Below, piece by piece: positions 1 to 10,960 of a stretch of 64,000 bases of DNA (positions are counted from its first letter, which is position 1; the number at the start of each line of letters is the position of its first letter). The stretch comes from Fomitopsis serialis (taxonomy: Eukaryota; Basidiomycota; Agaricomycetes; Polyporales; Fomitopsidaceae), in assembly GCF_022376445.1 (NCBI RefSeq), contig NW_025954984.1, positions 186,001 to 250,000 on the forward strand. Reading direction: 5' to 3'. A program made the position numbers and the translations under genes. The notes below the pieces were generated by a model. The model was given only the letters and a program-made list of their open reading frames with translations, had not been told where the DNA came from and ran no database searches.

Positions 1-293
1 AAGCAGTTGTAGTTCAGGCTGAAGCAAGAGTTCCGTGGCGCATGTTCCTCGTCAAGGGGCTGGTCCGGGATATGTCTTGTCCAATGTCCAGGTCTTGTCA
101 ATGTCAGGACTCAGAGTCTTGCGCCGCTGCCGCCACACGCCACAATCGCCATCACGTGCGAGTGAAAGATTGGATCATCGAGTCGAGTAACTCGAGTTCG
201 CGAGCCCGATGGTGCACTCGACCACTTGACTCAAACCTCCGTCGCCGCCACCTATCCGCTCGCATCTTTACTACTGCAGGCACGGCGGATCCA

Positions 294-3200
294 ATGGAAC
301 AGGAACTCAATCAAGTCATCCAGGCCATCGCCATCGCGTCCGATCCTACACAAGTCGCCCTCCACCAACAAGCCCTGCAATTTCTGTCCACTATTCAGCA
401 GAACGCAGAAAATACGTGGCGTCTTGCATTAGCCATCTTTGTTGAGACCAACTCGAATGGCTCAAGAAAACATGCTGCACAAGCACGGTTCTTCGCTCTG
501 CGGGTCCTAGACGAATTTCTAGACAACCGGTGAGACGGCTCGACCTTTGCTCACTGTGCCTTCGTTCATTGTGTATCTCCACCGCAGATTCGAACCGCTA
601 GATGACGAATCCTTTCAAACGTTACGACAAGGCCTAGTCACATACATTCAGTCCGAATACATCTATGGTTCAGCGGAGACGGATGCTTCATGTACGTCTG
701 CTTAACATAATTGTGGCCACGGACGTTGATCCTCCTCCTAGTTCTGCGGAACAAGTTTGCGCACACTCTCACTCTGTTCTTCCTATGCACGTACATGGAC
801 CAATGGCCCACCTTTTTCAGCGACCTGTTTTCCTTGATCCGGCCCACAGAGTCAACATCACAATCCACATACAATCAACATGTCTCCCTCCTCTTCTTCC
901 ACATAGTTCTCGAGATCTCTGGGGAGGTGGCGGACCAGCTGATAAAGGCTGCTCGGCAGTTCAGCCAGGCGCGACAAGCGCGAGACACTCGTGTGAGAGA
1001 TGCCGTGCGCGAGCGGGACGCGGGACGCATCAACGAGGCGGTCCTGACTATCGTGGCCGATGGCGCGGGGAGGATGACAGCATTGCGCACGGCGGGCACA
1101 GAGTCCGCTGGCTCTCGGGAACTTGACGGCGCTGTGGAAGTGGTAGATTGGGGCATCAGGACCTTCGCGTCCTACGTCGGTGAGTCAAACGGGTGCTTCC
1201 GAGCGATTTCACTAATTCCGATGGGCCTAATGACAGGTTGGATCGACATCAACCTGACCGTCACTCCGACGACTGTGCCGCTGCTGTTCTCATTACTGTC
1301 CGACCCTTCATTGGCGATCCGATTAGCTACATCCGTAGCACTACTCAAGATCACTGCAAAAGGCTTGAAAGAGCCCGGAGATAAGCTTCAACTGATCAAA
1401 GTCTTATCCCTTGGTCAAGTCATCGATGCTTTGGAAGCAAAAACACGCGTTGAACAAGCTGCCCGAGAGTCAGACGTAGACGAAGGCGAGGAGTCATACC
1501 GCGAGGCCCTTGGTCGTTTGCTGAACGTCCTGGGTCTTGAGCTGTGCAAGCTTGTCGAAGTGAGTAAGCTTCGTCTCTGCTCGTATTGCGACTGACAGGC
1601 CGAGCTAGGAGTCCACCACCGATGACGTGCGGTCAGAAGCGTCACAACTACTTGAGCAGACTCTTCCGGTCATGCTCCGCTTCATGGCGGATGAATATGA
1701 CGACACTGCGTCAACCGTATTCCCATTCCTGCAAAATGTTCTCGGCAACGTATGTACACGCTCGGCTCGCAATTTTACCCTTGCGTTGACTTGAATTCAT
1801 TCAGTACAAGCGTGCGCGGAAAACGTCAGCAGAACCTCTAGAAGAGTCAAAGCGAACATTCTTGACGTCGCTTCTCCGAGTCGTTCTCCAGAAGCTGAAG
1901 TGGGAAGAGGACAGTGATCCCGACGACATGGATGAGGATGACAAGGCTGCGTTTGATGACCTGCGCAAGGTATCGTACCATGATCGTACTGCCGAATAGC
2001 CTCTGATAGATTTTACAGGATCTCCGCACATTCATGGACTCCACCCATGTCATAGAGCAGACTCTGGTCACTGACGCGGTGCGGACTCTGGTGCTCAATA
2101 CCTTCAACGCGTATCGTAACGGGTCCACCGTAAAATGGAACGATGCTGAGTTGGCCGTCTATTTGGTGTATAGCTTTGGCGAGATCAACAAGAGTAGGTA
2201 CTCTCTTTCACTGACTCGTATTGCCGTCGCTGATAATCTCGTCAGGCGGCAGCAAAGGTCGTGGAGCATTCTGCCAAGCATCGTCTGTGGCGAAGGAGAA
2301 GCGAAAAGAAGCTGATTACTCCGAATACCCTCTAACGAGCCATGGCGAGATGCTCTACGCCATGATAGAGTCTGGTATCTCTGCCTACCCGCACAAATGG
2401 TTGCTATGCAGTTCTTCGAGGCGGCAGCACGATATGGCGACTTCTTCAAGGTCCGAAAAGAGTGCATCATGCCTACGTTGCAGGCTATGATGGATGCTCG
2501 GTGAGTACATCTCAAACAAGAGGACGACAGTCAGGTGCTGATTCGTATGCTACAGAGGGCTGCATAATCCGGAGTCCAGTTTGCGTGCACGGGTCTACTA
2601 TTGTTCCAACGGTTCATTCGAGAAGACCGGAACGAGATCTCGCCTGAACTGGCAGTGTCCCTCATTGAGGGCATGCGGGATCTGCTCACCATCGAAGTAG
2701 AATTGCCGGAGATTGAGGAGGGCCAGGACCTTCTATCAGAGGCCATCACCAACCCAGGCATCTTTGACTCTCAGCTCTACATCTTCGAGACAGCCGGCAT
2801 ACTCGTCTCCCTCTTGTACAAGATGCCGGGCCAAGCCGCCGTGCTGCTTCTGTCCATCGTGAAACCGTTGCTAGAGGACCTGTCTGCGAGTCTGCAGGCA
2901 GTCAAGGGTGCAGGCGACGTCGTGCCCGTACTAAAGGTTCATCACATCATCATGGCACTGGGAAACATTGCCAAAGGCTTTCCAGATTATCCTTCGCCGG
3001 TCCCGGAAGGATATATCTTGCCGCCTTTGGAGGTTTTCACTGAGATCGCACAGGCGATCTTGGTATGCTTGGAGGCTATGAATGTCTTCAAGGTCATCAG
3101 AGACGCGGTGAGTGTATCCGCAAGCAGATGGGAGCGCACGAGGTGACGAATTTGTAGACCCGGTTTGCCTTTGCTCGGATCATTGGCACAACAGGCCCGA

Positions 3201-4115
3201 ACATCACGCACCTCATCCCCCCGTTGATGGCCAACCTGCTTGCCCACTTCGAGCAGTCGGAGCTGGTAGACTTCATAAATTTCATCGGCCTCGTGATCCA
3301 CAAACTCCAGGTATGTCTATGCTTATCGTGCTGCCACTCTACAATAGACTCACATCGTTACAGGACGATATGTTCAACGTACTGGATCAGTTGTTCGGTC
3401 CCCTGAATGCACATATCACCGGCCTACTTTCGCAACCTGTAAACGGTACAGATGACGAGCTTGCTCGCGCGGAACAAAGAAGGCGTACCTCGCTTTGCTG
3501 AATCAGATCTTGTCATCGAAGCTGCAAGGCGTCTTCACTTCTGAGCGTGAGTAGCCGAAGTACGACGCCTTCTCACAACACTGATGTCCTCCGCAGGGAA
3601 CAACGCTCAGCTCGAACGTCTCCTTGCCACCATGAGACAAATAGTGGAAGATGTATCGGATCCCGCAAGCCAGAAGGCTGCCTTGACGTTCTTTGGACGC
3701 TCAGTGGCCGTGTGGGCGCAACCCGCCGTGAATGGCGATGCTCAGACACAAGCATTGCCTGGCTTCGAACGCTTCATCTACGAAACGGTCATCCCGACGG
3801 CTTTCGCGGTCTTGTCGTTGCCGCAGTTCAACATCAGGGACGGCCAAATGCTCACGGTATGTGGTAATACTTTCCTCTCCGCTGACTGCCCTGACACTGC
3901 CTACAGGTCTTGCACGAGATCGCCAACTTCCTCCAGACGGTATTGAAAACTCGCGGCGAGGAAGCCTTCAATTTTTTCGGAAATGTCTTCCTCCCCCGCA
4001 AGGCTGGCCCGCGCAAACCATCATAGACTTCACGACCAAAATGCGGGATCTCGACCCGAAAGCATTCCGGAAATACTTCGCCGACTTCGTACGCGCCTCC
4101 CGCGCAGGCTCATAA
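294..4115 (+). CDS. LOS1: Exportin-T (tRNA nuclear export receptor, Los1/XPOT family)
   Basis: Karyopherin of the importin-beta superfamily that, with RanGTP, carries tRNAs from the nucleus to the cytoplasm. The start is the ATG at 294 (MEQELNQVIQAIAIASDP). The gene is split into many short-intron exons. Near residues 100-130 is the conserved exportin motif LRNKFAHTLTLFFLCTYMDQ. The HEAT-repeat middle includes a segment near 1245-1560 with LATSVALLKITAKG. The C-terminus, IDFTTKMRDLDPKAFRKY followed by VRASRAGS, matches the usual end of the family, so the gene is complete. Two one-base frame breaks interrupt otherwise clear homology: one near 3473-3478 (an A run after LARAE) and one at 3993-3997 (a C run before QGWPAQT). 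Both would be cured by one extra base in the run. Family assignment is firm; exact intron borders are not. Confidence 0.85.
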
Positions 4116-4531
4116 CGTTCGCTATATGTTCATCCACTCTGTCACTGTCCATGCACCAGCAAGCTATCCAACACGTCGCAATTTTGAGGTCAAGTATCGT
4201 TGTAGCTAATTCCACTCGTTCTCCGTGACAATTGTGCCCCAGGATCTGACCAACACGCGCTGTATTCTCTACCATGCTCATGTACTCACATCATCTGTTC
4301 TATGACTCTGCTTATCATACTTCGTACGCAGCCCAAAAGAATAATTGTATTTCAGCAGTATCATATATCCTCACCGTGCCGAACACCTAGTACCAATTGG
4401 AAGGAGTGCGGTCCGCGGATGCATAACGACCATGCATTGCATGAGGTTGTGAGACCCACGAACGCGAGTAAGTTAGAATGCAATGCGACTGCCCCGTCTA
4501 CGACAGAACGTGAGATGATGATACGAACGAC

Positions 4532-7336
4532 CTAAGCAACACCGCTCAGGATATCGGCCACTGTCGAATCGTCAGATGGTCTCTTGTGCTATTGACACAA
4601 TCGAGCGACTCACTGTATTCGCCGATACCATACACGACGGCCTGTGTATGCGCTGCGATCTCGAGTGGCGCAATGGACAGGTCGGCTACGCGAAGATTTT
4701 TGGTGCCGTATACCTACAGAATTGAACTAATCGCATGGAGATCTACATGAAAGCATGAACGAGCTGACCTTCAGCTTCGGGTCGACGACTCCATTCTTCT
4801 CGCGCGGGAGCATGCTGCAAGTACCGCACGCATGGAAGCATGTGTTACTGTAGTTTCGGATATACTCTGTGCATAGGGAGAAGGCGTTCGTTCAGTGAAT
4901 ACATCGAGCGATTCGAGCGACTGACCCTTAAGTTCCTCGTCCGTCTGCGCCGCAGCGCCTGGATCAACCTCGCGTACGGTTCCCGACTTGAACGGCTCGG
5001 TCTCCCCAAGACGCCGCGCGAACTTGAGCAGCTCTGTGAATATATCCAAGTCTGCCGGAACCATAGCAATGTCAGGACGGCAACACTTTGAGCTAGGTGG
5101 GTGTAACACACCGATAGGGACGGAGAATGTATTCGGGTCAAGGTCGGGTTGCTCTAGCGGGTCGTTGCTCTTCGCGTGCTACAACGGTTGGTGATATCAA
5201 GAAGTGATGCAAGTTGGTCAATCTGGAGTTTACTCACGACTGATCCCCTGACACACTCATGTCAGAGGTGGTCATAAGTGCGTAAAAGGGGTACTTACCT
5301 CGAGAACGGATGTTGCGTGACGCAGAGATTAGTCGCCTTAATCATCAAACAGTAAGTCGTGGCATCTCAATCTAAGTTGACTTCCGGCACACGCACATAG
5401 CTCTTGCCAGCCTCTGGGGTAGCTATAATAAAGAGGATTAGCATGCAGAACGACAGCCTTGAATCTTGAAAACACAGACATATGAAGGTCAACCAGCCCG
5501 GGAAAATGATGGCTTCAATGTCCGGAAGGCTCCCATCCTTGAGAATGCGCAGTTGGATGTCCCACTGTTCGGCAAGCCCAGGTGGAAGTGTGCCACTTCT
5601 CTTCTTCTCCTCGATGAAAGCTTCAGTGCGCTCGATGATGCTTGAAGCGTCGTTTGGACTGGTAGTCTGAATTGGCGTATAGATACAGGCATTCACGCCC
5701 AACCGGTGCAAGTTCTCCTCGTTGAGGTTGCTGGGTAGTGCGAAGCGTCAGTTATAACGGTAGATCGCCGGGCCAAATGTCTCGGCAGACTTACTGTAGT
5801 CTCACTTGCTCCTTGGCAAACTCCGGATCGCGGAACAGGTCCGTAGTCTTGTGGGCAACATTCGGACCCAGTTCGTAGGACATTCCTGCAGATGACGTCA
5901 CTACGCGACACCACACATACAAGAACGATAAAAGCGCACCAATGTATGAATGATCCTGCATGTTCTCTCCTACACCAGGCAGCTCGATTTTGAGCGGCAC
6001 GCCTATCTTTTCGAGCACCTCGCGGCGGCCAATGCCTGACAACTCCAGCAACTGTGGAGACTTCAGAGTACTGCTCGGAATGTCAGCGGTACTAGGCTTG
6101 GTGTCTTAAGGTGCAATCTCACCCCGTGGAGATGATGACTTCTTTCTTTGCATGCGCCTTATGCTTCTCTCCACCATGCACAAACTCAACTCCCATAGCA
6201 ACAATATCTTCGCCATCCTTTTCGTCGCTGAACAGTATTTTCGCGCCAACAGCCTCGGTGAGCACCTAGACCGTGCTCATTAGCGACGGCGGTACGGATC
6301 GACAGATGGCAGACTCACCGTCAATCTCGGATGGTCCTTGTGAGGGATGTAGTGAGCCGTAGCGGCGTACGAGCGCGTCCACTTCTCCGCACGGTCCATA
6401 TTCGCGGCACCTTCCCAGCATCCGGTGGTCTTTGGCGGTCGAAAGCCACAGTCAGCGAGACCGGAAAACACCCGAGCGTTGGGGACAGACTCACGTAGCC
6501 GCCATACGCATCCTCAAGCAGAGGCAGACCCTGCGCTTGCGCCGCCTCAAGGAACATCTTGTTAAGCTGTGAAGGGATCATAGGGACCGTAGTCTTGATG
6601 GGTCCGTTCTGTCCCCGAAACTCTGCTTTGTGCGTGTGCGCATACAGCTTCAGCTGGTCCTCAGAGGCCGCCGTAAACCTGTAATTATCTAAGTTCGAGG
6701 GCCGAGCAGATTTCCTGACAGTCTCGGGGCTTACTGTTCTGTACGCAAGGTATACTTGAGGTAGTTGTCCCAGTTCCAACCGGGGTTTCCGAGCTCTTCC
6801 CAGCATCGATGTCTGCAGTCGGCGGCTTGCTCCAGAACAGGAAATTCATGGCCGAGCTGCCGCCTGTCGTAGACGTAGTTTTAGTTGTAGTCGATTCTAA
6901 CAGAGCGTGAAGGTATATAATGAAGCATACCGAGGCCTTTTCCACGCGACCAGACGATCGTACGATCGTTGCAATGCTTCTGGGGTGTAGTCTCGAAAAT
7001 CCAATCATACTAAATGAAGGGTCGTGAGGGTAGTTAAAATATTTCCGAAGACAGTGAAGGCATGTATCGAAATGCTATACCTTGGGATCGCCAAAGGTAC
7101 CGCCCCATTGAGCCCCCAGCAAGATCTTGGGATCGTCGAGATTGGGCTGGCCCGCCTCAAGGACGAGAACGGAGCTCTCTGTGTTCTCCAGGAGGCGGGA
7201 CGCGATGGTCAAACCAGCGGTCTGTAGAAGGACGCTGAGTGCACATCTATATTAAATAACGCGGATCACTCACTCCCCCTCCGACAATAACATAGTCGAA
7301 AGTCTTGTCGGCGACGTCGGCGAGTTGCGCAACCAT
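4532..7336 (-). CDS. GMC-family flavin oxidoreductase
   Basis: FAD-dependent glucose-methanol-choline oxidoreductase, oxidising an alcohol or sugar hydroxyl and reducing O2 or another acceptor. It starts with MVAQLADVADKTFDYVIVGG, which holds the dinucleotide-binding fold; the remaining glycines follow the first intron. Next come the FAD-contact region (GSSAMNFLFW) and the GMC signature region PGVGENMQDH. The C-terminal catalytic part contains FHACGTCSMLPREKNGVVD and AAHTQAVVYGIGE, whose two histidines (FHAC and HTQ) occupy the usual catalytic positions. About ten exons are separated by 50-70 bp introns. No secretion signal is seen, so it may be intracellular. One reading-frame break lies near 6803 (one base short before WEELGNPGWNWDNY). 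The substrate class (aryl-alcohol, glucose or other) cannot be decided from sequence alone. It is divergent from the acetate kinase gene across about 1.5 kb. Confidence 0.85.
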
Positions 7337-8813
7337 GGCGGGAAAAGAGAAAAGATGAGTAGTGAGGGGTGTCTCGTCTGAGTCGTATTTATACTAGCAC
7401 TATCCTGATTCCAGCTCGTTGTCGGGTATCACCCCCGACTTGCCTAGTAGACGGGCCTCACCATGCGAGAGCCCTGACGCAGCGCTCATAGCGGATTTCT
7501 ACTTGTGCCGACATACGGTCGACGATCTACGCGCCGCCCACACCCGCAGATCCCTCCATCAGACCCCGATAGCGGGATTCTCGCGAGATGTCTCAGTGCT
7601 ACAGCGCTCGCTTGTGCAGCGTTATGATGCCTTAGGCTGTGAAATGCGTCGTACTGTACGAGGGCCCGGGGCCGATTGCATATTACCTTCGATAGCACGT
7701 TCTGTTAAACGGAGCTGTACGAGTTTGAGTTTGTGCGCACCTTCAATGATTTTGGGCTGTCGTTCCGCAGTGCAAGCAGCAAGGCATAAGTGGTCTTGGC
7801 GGGCGAAGTCACAAGTACTATCGAGGCGCTAAGTACATATCGAGTGTTTGCATCAGTCCCGGGCCTGTCTGCACCAAGACCCCGCGCAGGATTCGGACGT
7901 TGCACATCACGTATCCAATTGCACGAGGACTTGACAATGATGCGGACCCTCAACGCATCAGCGTCGTGGCGAGGGCGCCCCGAGCCCTCGGAGTATACAA
8001 CACGATAATCGCCGTGATTCCACGTTGAAGCAGTGATAGTATCTAGCGGATCAAATTGTTCAGTAAACCCGTTGGCAAATCTGTGTGATGTAGCAATGCA
8101 TAACAGACCTAGTAGGAACATGCCACACAGAACCAATGATGTACATACCTATGATGATGTTTCGCCGACTGATGTGTTGAACGTGGTAACATTTAGCGAT
8201 GAAATCGAATTGCGTAGTCCGGAGTCAGGACATGGGCTTGCTCTTTGCTTGTTCTGTCTGGCTTACGAGAGAATATTTGGGTCATTTTTGGATATCGATG
8301 AATCGCTTATTCGTATCAATCCACGTTGCCGCCAGTAGTGTACATGTGTGCGCGGCGTAGTCGTCCCAAGATTTCCGCAAAAGGGAGGCGGGAGCTTCGG
8401 ATCCTAACAAGAGCAAACAAGGTCGCTTCGGCGAATCAGCGCCTGGTTCAGAGGTCGCGTCCCAATTCGCTGCGTGGCAAAGCATACAGTACTTTAGCCA
8501 ATCGCCAGACCGTCTACAACCTCCGATATGTCCTCGATATATGATGTGTATGACGTTGAAAAGGACAGTTCTAGCAGCTCGCCAACCGTACGCGTGCTGC
8601 CGCGGTGACTGCCCTTGCGTGACTGCATGCACGACGTCATGCTCCGCCTCTGCGCCTGAGTCTACTCACTCGTAGGCGGTATGCGGGTATGGATTTGGAA
8701 CTTTGTTTTCCCCCAGCAGAACGCGTCGCATCGACTGGTCAACTGCACAAGAGGTACGCAACGTTATGCGATCTTTGCACACGGCGCACTCAACCTGAAC
8801 ACGCGATACAGCC
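7337..8813. other. Intergenic region between divergent GMC and acetate kinase genes
   Basis: About 1.5 kb with no gene I can support. A minus-strand open frame of about 140 codons (8136-7705) has a hydrophobic start but no recognisable domain and no clear splice structure. The region presumably holds both promoters. CT-rich and mixed sequence is present, but I see no repeat or convincing regulatory motif. Confidence 0.5.
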
Positions 8814-10374
8814 ATGCCCGAGCATCGCGCACCGAAGAACGGTCTCATCCTCGCCGTGAATGCGGGGTCGTCTTCCCTCAAGATATCCCTATACCGCCGC
8901 GCCGACGAACGCGCGGAAAGCTCAGGACAGGACGTCGTCGAGCTGCTCCTGACGTCTAGCATCACGAACATTTCGTCACCACCGCCTCCTTTACCTTCAA
9001 GCTCGCATCTCACAGTGAGGGACGCGAGGCAAAGAAGGAGTCTGTAGACGGGATTAAGGACCACGCAGCTGCGTTCGCCTACTTCCTCGAGCATCTGAAG
9101 AACGAGAGCAAGATCGAACGGAGTCCATCGTGCACGTCTGCCATCGTGTCGTGCATGGCGGCGACTATTTTGAGCCCGTAATCATCAACTCGGAGAGTTA
9201 CCAACATATTGAGAATTTGTCCGATCTAGCTCCACTGTGAGTAGTTCGGTTGTTCAGTACGCACGGACGTGCGAGTGATGGTATATGCAGCCATAACGGT
9301 GCAGCGCTCTCAGTAATGAAGAGCGCTATCGACTCTCTTCCGAAGGCGAGCTCTATCGCCTACTTTGATACCTCGTTCCACCGGTCGATACCCCTGCACG
9401 TAGCAAGCTACGCCATCAATCCGGAGGTTGCCCATAAGCGCGGATTGAAGAAGTATGGCTTCCATGGCCTGAGTTGTGAGTCCGCGATGTGTCATTGTGT
9501 TGAATGTCACCATTGAGCTACGTCGCCAGACGCATACATCCTCGGTGCTGTTGGTCATTATCTGCAGAAGGTGCGTCACTTCCCCGACGTACATAGACCA
9601 CAACCTCACACATTCGCCTAGGACACGTCCGCTCTCAATCTCATCGTCATGCACCTCGGTTCCGGGGCCAGCATCTGTGCCATCCGGAACGGCCAGTCTC
9701 TCGACACGTCCATGGGACTGACACCCGTCTCCGGGCTCCCAGGCGCGACACGGAGCGGGCTTGTCGACCCGTCCCTCATCTTCCACTACACAAACCGCGC
9801 CGGACGGATCACCCACGACCCACACCAAGCCGTCGACGTGCACGTCACGCAGGCCGAGGAGATCCTCAACACCGAGTCGGGGTGGAAGGCGCTCACGGGG
9901 ACGTCGGACTTTGGCGATGTCGTGAAGAACATGAAGGAGCACTTGCAGCAGCAGGGGGCGACGAAGGGCAAGGACGTCGTGGACTGGCAGAGCGAGGCGA
10001 AGTGGAAGCTCGCGTTTGATCTGTTCGTGGACAGGATCCTCGGCTTCGTGGGCGCGTACTACGTGAGGCTGGGCGGGAAGGTGGACGCGCTCGTCTTCTC
10101 TGGTGGTATCGGCGAGAAGAGCGCCGAGCTCCGGGAGGCCATCGTGCGGAGTTCAGAATGTCTTGGCTTCCAGCTCGACGAGGCGGCAATGCGAAAGTGG
10201 GCCAGCAGGAAGGCGCGGTTGTCAACGGGGTAAGAGGACAGACGTCTGCCGTGTGCTGGTGTGTAGGACGGATGAGCAGGTGGTGTCCGTCTCCTGCGCG
10301 TGGTCTCTGCTGATGAGTGCGGCTAGCTCGAGATGGCCAAGGAGTGTGCTCTGGCAGACAAGTTCTGGCAGTGA
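8814..10374 (+). CDS. ACK: Acetate kinase, with apparent frame breaks
   Basis: Interconverts acetyl phosphate + ADP with acetate + ATP. ASKHA-fold signatures appear in order: LILAVNAGSSSLKISLY at the N-terminus, CHRVVHGGDYFEP, KKYGFHGLS, MHLGSGASICA, DTSMGLTPVSGLPGATRSG, and FSGGIGEKSAELRE. The last exon reads LEMAKECALADKFWQ followed by a stop at 10372-10374, matching the family's C-terminus. It lies directly upstream of, and co-oriented with, phosphoketolase, whose product acetyl phosphate it consumes. Four one-base breaks interrupt the frame: at the T run 8990-8992, at GG 9120-9121, at AA 10188-10189 and at the G run 10227-10230. Adding one base to each run restores family sequence. Either these are homopolymer undercalls or the gene is decaying. 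Family identity is certain; functional status is not. Confidence 0.85.
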
Positions 10375-10633
10375 GTGGGGACGGCGTTTGATACTGCAGC
10401 TGCATACGCAGACGTCATGTAGCCTCAACCCAAATTTTGCGGATCCTTGTGGTTGATATGATATAGGGAATCATATGTGCGCTTAATAGACCGCCGGTCA
10501 ATGGAAGTTCACTTGCATTATACATGCTGCGCACACGAATGCCAGGTGAAAAGGGTATCGCAGGGCTGTCTAGACTTGGTACTTGGTAGAACGGGGCGTT
10601 TGTGAAACAAATGGACGCAAACGAAAAAGAAAA

Positions 10634-10746
10634 TGCCTCTTGGCTGATTTGAACAACCGACCTCACCATTACGTAAGCATTGTTACGTAAGGCATTGTGC
10701 TCTAGAGTATACGAGTGGCGCGCTCTACCAACTGAGCTAAAGGGGC
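10634..10746 (-). tRNA. tRNA-Thr (anticodon CGU) with a ~40-nt intron
   Basis: Read on the minus strand: acceptor strand GCCCCTT, D arm GCTC-AGTTGGTA-GAGC, anticodon stem CGCCA paired with TGGTG, anticodon loop beginning CTCGTA (anticodon CGT, threonine), T arm GGTTG-TTCAAAT-CAGCC, acceptor return AAGAGGC and discriminator A. A 40-nt insert sits after position 37, the canonical place for nuclear tRNA introns. The intron carries two copies of the palindrome TTACGTAA, the second overlapping the loop end. One acceptor pair (C4-A69) is mismatched. The mature length is about 73 nt. It lies between ACK and XFP on the opposite strand. Confidence 0.8.
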
Positions 10747-10960
10747 TGCAAAATTGGCGCTCGTAGATGTGGCTGATGGTTGTGGATGGTGGCACGGAGG
10801 TGTGACGGATGTGGCGCGTTTGACGCGAAGACTGACGTCGTTTGAGCCCGCATACCGATGAGCAGCTGCTCGTTCCACTGCTCGTTGCAGGATATACATC
10901 ATGGCCAGTATGCTGCTCTCACTTCGTCCCTCATTTCAACTCTTGTCGCCTTCTCCGAAA

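Noticed and set aside
7705..8136. Minus-strand frame with a hydrophobic start that could be a secreted protein
   Set aside because: No known domain, no splice signals, and the sequence after the start looks like random translation.
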